From Ornithodoros turicata (Eukaryota; Arthropoda; Arachnida; Ixodida; Argasidae), in assembly GCF_037126465.1 (NCBI RefSeq), contig NC_088201.1, positions 69,834,879 to 69,898,878 of the forward strand: a stretch of 64,000 nucleotides of DNA. The letters are read 5' to 3'. Positions 43,753 to 53,473 of the stretch are shown here, piece by piece. Made by a program: the position numbers and the translations under genes. The notes under the pieces are model-generated. The model searched no databases. It had not been told where the DNA came from and saw nothing but the letters and a program-made list of their open reading frames with translations. Positions within the stretch are counted from its first letter, which is position 1. Each line of letters begins with the position of its first letter.

Positions 43753-44852
43753 ATGAGCTCATCTCCGCCACTTCGGGAGTGGTGCTGCGGTGTCCGCGTG
43801 CCGGACTCTGCCACTATGGACGAAGTCGTCGATGCAGTGTTCGATGTCGTCGGCAGCGGAAATTTTTACGGGATTTCACATCGAGGTGGAAATCTGTACG
43901 AAATAGGTTTTTCTACGCGGTCAGCAATAGACCGTGTCTTAGAGTACGGCCTCAAGGTCGCCGATGAGAAATGCACCATTGAACTATTTGGTCCTCGGAC
44001 TGTCACGGTCACTTGCAAAATGGTTCCACTGTACACGAGGGACGAAAACCTCGTTCGGGCCTTATCCAAATACGGAAAGATTCTAACGATAGACGATGTC
44101 ACCTTCGAAGACCACAAAGGACGCGGCGTTCTGCGAAGTGGGAATAAAAAAGTGGTCATGCAAATGGGTGAAAAAACGCCCCTTCCGAACTTCATCCGTG
44201 TTGCGCAGACATTGATTCAATGTGACTACCCGGGAGTGAAGCGCGTATGTCACAGGTGCAAGCAGGAGGGCCGTTTTCGGTCAGCCTGCAAAGTGCCCTT
44301 TTGCGAACGCTGTTCGATGTTTGGCCACAGCACTGATGATTGCGGCTCCCGATGTCGTCGGTGCCGCATGAAACACCCACAAGGACCGCTAGCATCACCA
44401 GTGCTGACTTTCCTGTCTTACCCCCTGTGCAAGACCCAACAGATACCCCACCAGCTCCTGAAGTTACGAAGACCGTGCACCTCTGTCCTCAGGGTCCAGT
44501 TACTGAGCAAGGCTGTCCACCGTTATTAAGCGCAGCAAACGCGCCTAACGCAATCGAAGAGCAAGACGACGCCTCTAGTTCACATACTTTCGTGTGCGAC
44601 CCTGACGTGTCGTCTGTGTCCTCTGTAAAAGAAAACGTGAATTGTGTAGTGCCCGCTGTGCCCTCGTCGGACACAAACTCGCGTCCAGAACCTGGGAGCG
44701 ACCAGACTATGTCAGACAATTCAACGATAAGTGCTGCAACACCGGACCCTTCTAGACCAGCCCACCGACGGATCAAGAGGAAGATCACGAACCCACTCGT
44801 GCGTGAAGTCTTCGGTTCCGGAACGGACAGTTCTTCGGACTTTTTTGGGTGA
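43753..44852 (+). pseudogene. LINE ORF1 (nucleic-acid-binding, CCHC knuckles)
   Basis: The ATG at 43753 opens MSSSPPLREWCCGVRVPDSA; the frame reaches the zinc knuckles and then shifts near 44375 into the frame ending at 44852 (TNPLVREVFGSGTDSSSDFF). The first knuckle reads CHRCKQEGRFRSAC, with Arg at the His position; the second, CERCSMFGHSTDDC, is canonical CX2CX4HX4C; a third starts CRRCRMKH. Total about 366 codons if joined, usual for Tx1-clade ORF1. The protein would coat LINE RNA. Confidence 0.8.
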
Positions 44853-44926
44853 AGTCGCGTGAGTTGCACTTTTTCATGTTATCAAAAATGTACTGTGGAT
44901 GCATGTGTCTATTACTACTTCTCACA

Positions 44927-45630
44927 ATGCGCATAGAAATAGCCACGCTAAACGTAAACGGACTGCGCAATGTTGAGAAACAAGCCGATGTTGTTGCATT
45001 TGGCCGAAGACAGGGCGCCGATATCCTATTGGTACAGGAAACTCACTTCATTTCTTTACGAGATGTGTCCGAATTTAAGGCGCGATTCAATGTTCAGGCG
45101 CACGCTAGCTTGGGATCTGCACAAGCCTGTGGAGTGGCCGTGGTAGTTTTTAACCGTGCACTGTTGAACAAGTTTTTTTGCACGTACGACGCAGACGGTC
45201 GTGTGTTATGTTTTGATTTTCATATTGGAGATGTAAAACACAGAATAGTTAATCTGTATGCACCTGCCAAGACGAACCGTACGAACGCTTTTTTTCCGTT
45301 CGGTGGAATCGAGTCTTGTTTCAGCTGAGAATGTTTTCGTCGCAGGCGATTTCAATTGTGTAACTGATTCGCAGGTGGTCGAGGCCGAGGGCGTTCTGTA
45401 TGGAATGCGCGTGAACTAACGCGAATTGTCAATCAGTTTTGCTTCGTCGACGCCTGGCGCGCAGTTCACGGGCCGCACGCGATAAACGTCACATGGCAAC
45501 GTGGGACGTCAGGTTCACGTATTGACCGTATATATCTTCCCGTCAACCTGCGTGATAAGATTATATCCTGCAGTCACCACAGCATTCCGTCCACGACGAA
45601 ATAAAAGTTTGGTCATTCTGCCGTCCTTTT
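44927..45630 (+). pseudogene. LINE ORF2 endonuclease domain
   Basis: Starts MRIEIATLNVNGLRN at 44927. The catalytic-family motifs follow in order: VQETHF, RIVNLYAP, then after a frameshift near 45305 GDFNCV (about 45345) and SRIDRIYLP (about 45510). It would nick target DNA for priming. At least two shifts and a stop break it. Confidence 0.8.
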
Positions 45631-45820
45631 GTCAATCGACCTTTATTATCCACCTGTGTTACACCGTCCCTTTTGGCGGTTAGATAAGATTTTGCTTGCT
45701 AATGAAGATGTTGACAACGCAGTTCGTTGCCTGCTTTCTGAGCCCATCGCGTCATCTTTGCGGCACTGGCAGAAACGCAAACACGAACTTCGTGCGCTTT
45801 TCACCGACTGGGGAAAGCGT

Positions 45821-47290
45821 AATACCCCTGTCACACGGGCATTTTCGATCCTGCTCGACCGAACCTGCTTGAACCCAATGCAGATCGGATGGTGATACAC
45901 GGCCGCTTCCAAGCAGGATCGAACTTTGATCCTGCTTGACTCAAGACAGTTGTCATAACAGGATTGAGAATTTCAAGACGACTCGACGGCCGCCATTTGC
46001 ATCCTCGACCCCAGTGAACTGTCATAACTTAATACCCCTGTCACACGGGCATTTTCGATCCTGCTCGACCGAACCTGCTTGAACCCAATGCAGATCGGAT
46101 GGTGATACACGGCCGCTTCCAAGCAGGATCGAACTTTGATCCTGCTTGACTCAAGTCAGTTCCCATAACAGGATTGAGAATTTCAAGACGGCTCGACGGC
46201 CGCCATTTGCATCCTCGACCCCAGTGAACTGTCATAACTTAATACCCCTGTCACACGGGCATTTTCGATCCTGCTCGACCGAACCTGCTTGAACCCCATG
46301 CAGATCGGATGGTGCTACACGGCCGTTTCCAAGCAGGATCGAACTTTGATCCTGCTTGACTCAAGACAGTTCCCATAACAGGATTGAGAATTTCAAGACG
46401 GCTCGACGGCCGCCATTTGCATCCTCGACCCCAGTGAACTGTCATAACTTAATACCCCTGTCACACGGGCATTTTCGATCCTGCTCGACCGAACCTGCTT
46501 GAACCCCATGCAGATCGGATGGTGCTACACGGCCGTTTCCAAGCAGGATCGAACTTTGATCCTGCTTGACTCAAGACAGTTCCCATAACAGGATTGAGAA
46601 TTTCAAGACTGCTCGACGGCCGCCATTTGCATCCTCGACCCCAGTGAACTGTCATAACTTAATACCCCTGTAACACGGGCATTTTCGATCCTGCTCGACC
46701 GAACCTGCTTGAACCCAATGCAGATCGGATGGTGATACACGGCCGCTTCCAAGCAGGATCGAACTTTGATCCTGCTTGACTCAAGACAGTTCCCATAACA
46801 GGATTGAGAATTTCAAGACGGCTCGACGGCCGCCATTTGCATCCTAGACCAAAGTGAACTGTCATAACTTAATACCCCTGTCACACGGGCATTTTCGATG
46901 CTGCTCGACCGAACCTGCTTGAACCCAATGCAGATCGGATGGTGATACACGGCCGCTTCCAAGCAGGATCGAACTTTGATCCTGCTTGACTCAAGACAGT
47001 TCCCATAACAGGATTGAGAATTTCAAGACGGCTCGACGGCCGCCATTTGCATCCTCGACCCCAGTGAACTGTCATAACTTAATACCCCTGTCACACGGGC
47101 ATTTTCGATCCTGCTCGACCGAACCTGCTTAAACCCCATGCAGATCGGATGGTGCTACACGGCCGTTTCCAAGCAGGCTCGAACTTTGATCCTGCTTGAC
47201 TCAACACAGTTCCCATAACAGGATTGAGAATTTCAAGACGGCTCGACGGACGCCATTTGCATCCTCGACCCCGGTGAACTGTCATCACTT
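45821..47290 (+). repeat. Seven 210-bp tandem units within the MITE
   Basis: AATACCCCTGTCACACGGGC recurs at 45821, 46031, 46241, 46451, 46661, 46871 and 47081, exactly 210 bp apart. Each unit therefore repeats the left terminal inverted repeat, and contains a local palindromic pair around CAAGCAGGATCGAACTTTGA. The seventh unit leads into unique sequence and the single right terminus. The 64-codon minus-strand frames are shadows. Confidence 0.95.
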
Positions 47291-47664
47291 AAGACGGCGC
47301 TGCGCCAAAAAAATCCCAATCATCATCATCATCAACTTAAGACGGACATGCGCGCGAAGCTACAAATGATGCTTACATCGGTATACGATAAATTACCACT
47401 AATATCGCTGTTATATAGGAAACGCGAAATTAATGAGTTCCGTTTATTCATTTGCCTATATTCTCGACACCGCGCGACAACAGCCGGAACAGCTAATCGG
47501 ATACGTACTCAGACGGCGACGGTTGCGCCGCCTCTCGCGCCACAGGTCAACCATTCAATGCGCATTGAACGTGGCCGTGTAGCAGCGTCAAAACTCGAGC
47601 TTGCTCGGGAAGTTCGATGCAGATCGGATTCGAGAAGCCTCGAAATGCCCGTGTGACAGGGGTA
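45823..47664. mobile_element. MITE with seven internal 210-bp repeats, Harbinger-like
   Basis: Terminal inverted repeats TACCCCTGTCACACGGGCAT and ATGCCCGTGTGACAGGGGTA bound 1,842 bp. The 3-bp target duplication TAA (45820-45822, 47665-47667) fits the TWA target of PIF/Harbinger transposases. Removing the element and one TAA restores the LINE reading frame (FTDWGKR joins KARARTQEF), which proves that the insertion is secondary. It has no transposase. Confidence 0.88.
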
Positions 47665-49360
47665 TAAGGCTAGAGCCAGAACGCAGGAATTTAATCGCCT
47701 TTGCTATAAAATCCGAGTTGTCAGGAGAGGCGGAACATTAACGATGCAAGCTCAGGAATACCTTAACAGCTTGATCGCCAAACGCAATCTTTTGTTAAGC
47801 TCCTCAACCTGCATAGCACGCATGGAAAGATCACGCAGCCGCTCTGTTTCCGGCATTCAGGTATATCGTTTTTTACAACACCGCAAAAAACAGTCGAATA
47901 CATTCCTCTCCTCGTGTGTTCTTCCAGACGGATCCGAAACACACGACCCTGCCCAGGTGTTTGAGACCTTCAACGAATATCACTCACGAGATCTTTCCGT
48001 AGGATGCCCCCCGTGTGACTTGGAAGACTCCTTCTTTGACATTCTCCCTCATTTGTCGTCTGAAGATCAGGAATCGCTTTGTGCTCCGAAGAACTAGATG
48101 TTGCCCTCAGGCGTATGAGTCACGGCACGGCCCCTGGCCCAGATGGGTTGACGGTCGATTTCTATCGAAAGTTTTGTACTATATTGTGCCCTTACTTACT
48201 GACATTGTTTGCGTCACTTATGACAAGTACAAGGGTCCCCAACTTCTTCAGCTTTGGTAAAGTCATCCTCATTCCGAAGAAAAATGTCAACCTATCTCAC
48301 CCCAGTGCGTGGCGTCCTACATCGCTACTTAACACCGACTATAAACTTTTTATGTCGGTCCTAAATAACCGTCTACGTAGTGTGTCTGAAGGCATCATTC
48401 ACCCGGCGCGGGGGTGCTCAGTTCCTGGGAGAGGAATGTATCCGTCCTTGTCGCTGACCAGGGACATCCTGGCATACACGAACATGCGTAACATTAGCGG
48501 CAGCGTTCTGTTTCTGGACCAAAGCAAAGGTTTCGATAGAGTGCTGCATTCCTTTTTGTTTTGTGTTGGCAAAGTACGGATTTCCAGCTGAGTTTCGCAC
48601 GACAGTGCAGAACATATACAACTCTCATACAAGTAGCCTAGTTTTTAACGGCCGCGAAGGTCCGACCTTCAGAGTGGCATGTGGTGTACGCCAAGGGGCC
48701 CGATGTCCCCTCTTCTGTTTGCTTTGACACTTGACGTTTTTGTACGCCAAGTCATCGCCCATAGAGGTATTTGGGGTCTCCCGTTACCGGGTAATGACAC
48801 CGTGAAGATAAGTGCGTACGCGGATGACATTACTCTGTTTTTGCGTGACGAAATATCTCTCCGCAACGTTTGCCAGGTCTTTCAGCATTACTCACACCTT
48901 TCGGGAGCCCAACTGAACCCCACAAAGTGCAAGATCATGTGTGTTGGTTCCTTCGGTCTACCACCCGCTTTTAGTTTTACGAAATGTACATCTCTACGCA
49001 TTCTGGGAATCACCTTTGACCATCGTGGTGTGCGGTTGGGTAACTGGGACGATGTGATCCTTTCTATGAAAGCAATTGTCTTAGCAGCACAACCTTTTTC
49101 ATTTAGTCTGGCTGAACGCAGCTATTTTATTCGTTCCATTCTCTGTACCCCCTTATGGCACCTAGGCCAAGTGATGCCTCCTCCGCCCTCTGTCGTGGCC
49201 CGTCTGAACTCAATAATCTATTCCTTTTTCTGGTCTCATAAGCAGGCAGTTATAAATCGGGCGACACTGCAGCTTCCCGTTTCCCGGGGTGGCTGGAGTA
49301 TCCCTGACGTCTCCGTTGTCTGCAGATGGCTAGCCTTGAAGGCGTTGCTAACGGTACTCT
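47665..49360 (+). pseudogene. LINE ORF2 reverse transcriptase, partial
   Basis: Motifs in order: HGTAPGPDGLTVDFYRKF (48118-48171), VILIPKK, AWRPTSLLNTDYKLF, LDQSKGFDRVLHSF (catalytic Asp of motif A), VRQGARCPLLF in a shifted frame, and AYADDITLF at about 48813-48839 (YADD catalytic pair). Breaks lie near 48097, 48570 and 48700. The frame stops at the RZ-A junction (ALKALLTVL). Confidence 0.88.
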
Positions 49361-49570
49361 GGCTGACGAGTCCCAAGTAGGACGAAACAGCTGTACTTGG
49401 TTGGGAGTGCACGATCAAATTGTAAACATATGCTCAACGTGCACCTACAGAGCTTCGGCTATTTTCACTTTGTGTATGTACTTGCTGGCTTGCACTGCGG
49501 CCTCCACAGGTGGCGCCGTCACCGTGGAACATTGACGTCTCGCCGAGACGCACTGTTAGCGCCGACCCAA
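49361..49570 (+). mobile_element. RZ-A remnant after the LINE, ribozyme 3' part
   Basis: Begins in the hammerhead (CUGACGA 49363, stem II, GAAA, ACAGCUGU, A) and continues through the RZ-A body to a (TA)n run at about 49571-49590. Its stem I 5' arm is missing because LINE sequence precedes it. Confidence 0.8.
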
Positions 49571-49592
49571 GATTATATATATATATATATAC
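49571..49592. repeat. (TA)n tract between opposite RZ-A copies
   Basis: TA run exactly where plus-orientation RZ-A meets minus-orientation RZ-A. Confidence 0.92.
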
Positions 49593-50020
49593 AGGGAAAA
49601 TAGCCGAAGCTCTGTAGCTGCACGTTGAGCATAGGTTTACAGTTTGACCGTGCACTCCCAGCCGAGTACAGCTATTTCGTCCCATTTGGGACTCATCAGC
49701 CCGGCGTAGGGAAGTGACACGGTCTTGGGTCCGCGCTAACAGTGCGTCTCGGCGAGACGTCAATGTTCCACGGTGACCGCGTCACCTGTGGAGGCCGCAG
49801 TGCAAAGCAGCAAGTACATATACAAAGGGAAATAGCCGAAGCTCTGTAGCTGCACGTTGAGCATATGTTTACAGGTTGACCGTGCACTCCCAGCCGAGTA
49901 CAGCTGTTTCGTCCTATTTGGGACTCATTAGCCCGGCGTAGGGAAGTGACACGGTCTTGGGTCGGCGCTAACAGTGCGTCTCGGCGAGACGTCAATGTTC
50001 CACGGTGACGGCGTCACCGG
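49593..50020 (-). mobile_element. Two RZ-A copies in minus orientation
   Basis: Ribozymes at 49646-49724 and 49878-49956 (232 bp apart). The second has CUAAUGA (G5 to A), expected to be inactive. At about 50020 the orientation flips to the large plus-strand array, forming a long inverted repeat around GTGACGGCGTCACCGG. Confidence 0.85.
49646..49724 (-). ncRNA. Hammerhead ribozyme, RZ-A
   Basis: Core CUGAUGA, stem II GUCC/GGAC (loop CAAAUG), GAAA; stem III AUAGCUGU closes with a G-U pair. Confidence 0.85.
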
Positions 50021-50432
50021 TCTGGGAGTGCACTGGGAGTGCATGGTCAAACTGTAAACATATGCTCAACGTGCAGCTACAGAGCTTCGGCTATTTCCCT
50101 TTGTATATGTACTTGCTGCTTTGCACTGCGGCCTCCACAGGTGACGCGTCACCGTGGAACATTGACGTCTCGCCGAGACGCACTGTTAGCGCGACCCAAG
50201 ACCGTGTCACTTCCCTATGCCGGGCTGATGAGTCCCAAATAGGACGAAATAGCTGTACTCGGCTGGGAGTGCACGGTCAAACTGTAAACATATGCTCAAC
50301 GTGCAGCTACAGAGCTTCGGCTGTTTTCCCTTTGTATATGTACTTGCTAGCTTGCACTGCGGCCTCCACAGGTGACGCCGTCACCGTGGAACATTGACGT
50401 CTCGCCGAGACGCACTGTTAGCGCCGACCCAA

Positions 50433-50511
50433 GACCGTGTCACTTCCCTACGCCGGGCTGATGAGTCCCAAATAGGACGAAACAGCTGTACTCGGCTGGG
50501 AGTGCACGGTC
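50433..50511 (+). ncRNA. Hammerhead ribozyme, RZ-A, representative copy of the array
   Basis: Stem I has three parts: GACCGUG 50433-50439 with CACGGUC 50505-50511; CAC-CCC (one bulged U) with GGGAGUG 50498-50504; GCCGGG 50452-50457 with CUCGGC 50491-50496. CUGAUGA is at 50458-50464. Stem II is GUCC 50465-50468 with GGAC 50475-50478, loop CAAAUA. GAAA is at 50479-50482. Stem III is the palindrome ACAGCUGU 50482-50489, with no loop, so two ribozymes would have to pair. Cleavage is expected after A50490 (triplet GUA). All core bases are canonical. Confidence 0.95.
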
Positions 50512-51560
50512 AAACTGTAAACATATGCTCAACGTGCAGCTACAGAGCTTCGGCTGTTTTCCCTTTGTATATGTACTTGCTAGCTTGCACTGCGGCCTCC
50601 ACAGGTGACGCCGTCACCGTGGAGCATTGACGTCTCGCCGAGACGCACTGTTAGCGCCGACCCAAGACCGTGTCACTTCCCTACGCCGGGCTGATGAGTC
50701 CCAAATAGGACGAAACAGCTGTACTCGGCTGGGAGTGCACGGTCAAACTGTAAACATATGCTCAACGTGCAGCTACAGAGCTTAGGCTATTTTCCCTTTG
50801 TATATGTACTTGCTAGCTTGCACTGCGGCCTCCACACGTGACGCCATCACCGTGGAACATTGACGTCTCGCTGAGACGCACTGTTAGCGCCGACCCAAGA
50901 CCGTGTCACTTCCCTACGCCGGGCTGATGAGTCCCAAATAGGACGAAACAGCTGTACTCGGCTGGGAGTGCACGGTCAAACTGTAAACATATGCTCAACG
51001 TGCAGCTACAGAGCTTCGGCTATTTTCCCTTTGTATATGTACTTGCTAGCTTGCACTGCGGCCTCCACAGGTGACGCCGTCACCGTGGAACATTGACGTC
51101 TCGCTGAGACGCACTGTTAGCGCCGACCCAAGACCGTGTCACTTCCCTACGCCGGGCTGATGAGTCCCAAATAGGACGAAACAGCTGTACTCGGCTGGGA
51201 GTGCACGGTCAAACTGTAAACATATGCTCAACGTGCAGCTACAGAGCTTCGGCTATTTTCCCTTTGTATATGTACTTGCTAGCTTGCACTGCGGCCTCCA
51301 CAGGTGACGCCGTCACCGTGGAACATTGACGTCTCGCCGAGACGCACTGTTAGCGCCGACCCAAGACCGTGTCACTTCCCTACGCCGGGCTGATGAGTCC
51401 CAAATAGGACGAAACAGCTGTACTCGGCTGGGAGTGCACGGTCAAACTGTAAACATATGCTCAACGTGCAGCTACAGAGCTTCGGCTATTTTCCCTTTGT
51501 ATATGTACTTGCTAGCTTGCACTGCGGCCTCCACAGGTGACGCCGTCACCGTGGAACATT

Positions 51561-51660
51561 NNNNNNNNNNNNNNNNNNNNNNNNNNNNNNNNNNNNNNNN
51601 NNNNNNNNNNNNNNNNNNNNNNNNNNNNNNNNNNNNNNNNNNNNNNNNNNNNNNNNNNNN
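51561..51660. other. Assembly gap (100 N) in the RZ-A array
   Basis: The known ribozymes on either side are 277 bp apart. A correct array needs 233 or a multiple, so the true gap is not 100 bp (56 bp would fit one unit, or 56 plus n times 233). The array length is therefore uncertain. Confidence 0.95.
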
Positions 51661-53223
51661 GCCGGGCTGATGAGTCCCAAATAGGACGAAACAGCTGTAC
51701 TCGGCTGGGAGTGCACGGTCAAACTGTAAACATATGCTCAACGTGCAGCTACAGAGCTTCGGCTATTTTCCCTTTGTATATGTACTTGCTAGCTTGCACT
51801 GCGGCCTCCAGGTGACGCCGTCACCGTGGAACATTGACGTCTCGCCGAGACGCACTGTTAGCGCCGACCCAAGACCGTGTCACTTCCCTACGCCGGGCTG
51901 ATGAGTCCCAAATAGGACGAAACAGCTGTACTCGGCTGGGAGTGCACGGTCAAACTGTAAACATATGCTCAACGTGCAGCTACAGAGCTTCGGCTATTTT
52001 CCCTTTGTATATGTACTTGCTAGCTTGCACTGCGGCCTCCACAGGTGACGCCGTCACCGTGGAACATTGACGTCTCGCCGAGACGCACTGTTAGCGCCGA
52101 CCCAAGACCGTGTCACTTCCCTACGCCGGGCTGATGAGTCCCAAATAGGACGAAACAGCTGTACTCGGCTGGGAGTGCACGGTCAAACTGTAAACATATG
52201 CTCAACGTGCAGCTACAGAGCTTCGGCTATTTTCCCTTTGTATATGTACTTGCTAGCTTGCACTGCGGCCTCCAGAGGTGACGCCGTCACCGTGGAACAT
52301 TGACGTCTCGCCGAGACGCACTGTTAGCGCCGACCCAAGACCGTGTCACTTCCCTACGCCGGGCTGATGAGTCCCAAATAGGACGAAACAGCTGTACTCG
52401 GCTGGGAGTGCACGGTCAAACTGTAAACATATGCTCAACGTGCAGCTACAGAGCTTCGGCTATTTTCCCTTTGTATATGTACTTGCTAGCTTGCACTGCG
52501 GCCTCCAGAGGTGACGCCGTCACCGTGGAACATTGACGTCTCGCCGAGACGCACTGTTAGCGCCGACCCAAGACCGTGTCACTTCCCTACGCCGGGCTGA
52601 TGAGTCCCAAATAGGACGAAACAGCTGTACTCGGCTGGGAGTGCACGGTCAAACTGTAAACATACGCTCAACGTGCAGCTACAGAGCTTCGGCTACTTTC
52701 CCTTTGTATATGTACTTGCTAGCTTGCACTGCGGCCTCCACAGGTGACGCCGTCACCGTGGAACATTGACGTCTCGCCGAGACGCACTGTTAGCGCCGAC
52801 CCAAGACCGTGTCACTTCCCTACGCCGGGCTGGTGAGTCCCAAATAGGACGAAATAGCTGTACTCGGCTGGGAGTGCAGGGTCAAACTGTAAACATATGC
52901 TCCACGTGCAGCTACAGAGCTTCGGCTATTTTCCCTTTGTATATGTACTTGCTAGCTTGGACTGCGGCCTCCACAGGTGACGCCGTCACCGTGGAACATT
53001 GACGTCTCGCCGAGACGCACTGTTAGCGCCGACCCAAGACCGTGTCACTTCCCTACGCCGGGCTGATGAGTCCCAAATAGGACGAAATAGCTGTACTCGG
53101 CTGGGAGTGCACGGTCAAACTGTAAACATATATATAAGGGTATTCAATAAAGATCAGAAGTGGAGAAGGTGCTTCTACAGGACAAGGAATAAAAGGGGAA
53201 CTTTATTAAAAACTAAGAGGGGG

Positions 53224-53266
53224 TATTCGACGTTTCGACAGCAGCGCTGTCTTCAACAGGAATGGG
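53224..53266 (-). ncRNA. Hammerhead-like fold, Penelope element 2
   Basis: The minus strand reads AUUC, CUGUUGA, A, stem II GACAGC-GCU-GCUGUC, GAAA, palindromic ACGU, C, GAAU; AUUC pairs with GAAU as inner stem I. The core has U for A6, so cleavage is doubtful, but the fold is kept. Confidence 0.55.
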
Positions 53267-53473
53267 ATATTATGGTGACGCAAGACAATTGCAAAGAATG
53301 AGAGGGGAATATGTACAAGGGGAGAGGGCAGCACACGTGCTTTGTCAAACAAAGGTAAAAGGGTACAATGAATCACAGGCAGTTATGTTCTTCGCCGGAG
53401 GGCAATGATTTCATGGGGTGACCAACCGGGGAGTCTGAAAGAGATACAAAAGAGTGTATGTATTCTGAGAGAA

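Larger units (their letters stand above)
43627..49360 (+). mobile_element. Tx1/L1-like LINE, frameshifted and 3' truncated
   Basis: Order: 5' leader (43627-43752), ORF1 with CCHC zinc knuckles, ORF2 with apurinic endonuclease, a Harbinger-like MITE inserted in the linker (45823-47664), then reverse transcriptase. Sequence stops about 140 codons after the YADD motif, without the zf-RVT tail, 3' UTR or poly(A). Both edges carry the same 22 bp of RZ-A sequence (43605-43626 and 49361-49382). This could be a target-site duplication or simply two neighbouring RZ-A copies left after a deletion. Confidence 0.85.
50021..53128 (+). mobile_element. RZ-A retrozyme tandem array, 13 ribozymes, 233-bp unit
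   Basis: CTGATGAG of the ribozyme core recurs at 50225, 50458, 50691, 50924, 51157, 51390, 51667, 51898, 52131, 52364, 52597, 52830 and 53063. The spacing is 233 bp except across the N gap (277) and one 2-bp deletion (231). Ribozymes span core minus 25 to core plus 53. Copies are almost identical. The 52830 copy reads CTGGTGAG (A6 to G, predicted dead). Self-cleavage of a transcript would release 233-nt monomers, the substrate for small circular RNA. There is no protein. A 78-codon frame repeated in each unit is a by-product of the repeat. Confidence 0.93.

Noticed and set aside
45831..47288. Seven 64-codon minus-strand frames
   Set aside because: Shadows of the 210-bp MITE repeats.
50394..53301. 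Repeated 78-codon frames in the 233-bp units
   Set aside because: Each covers ribozyme and spacer alike, shifts frame from unit to unit and has no domain; the conserved structure is RNA, not protein.
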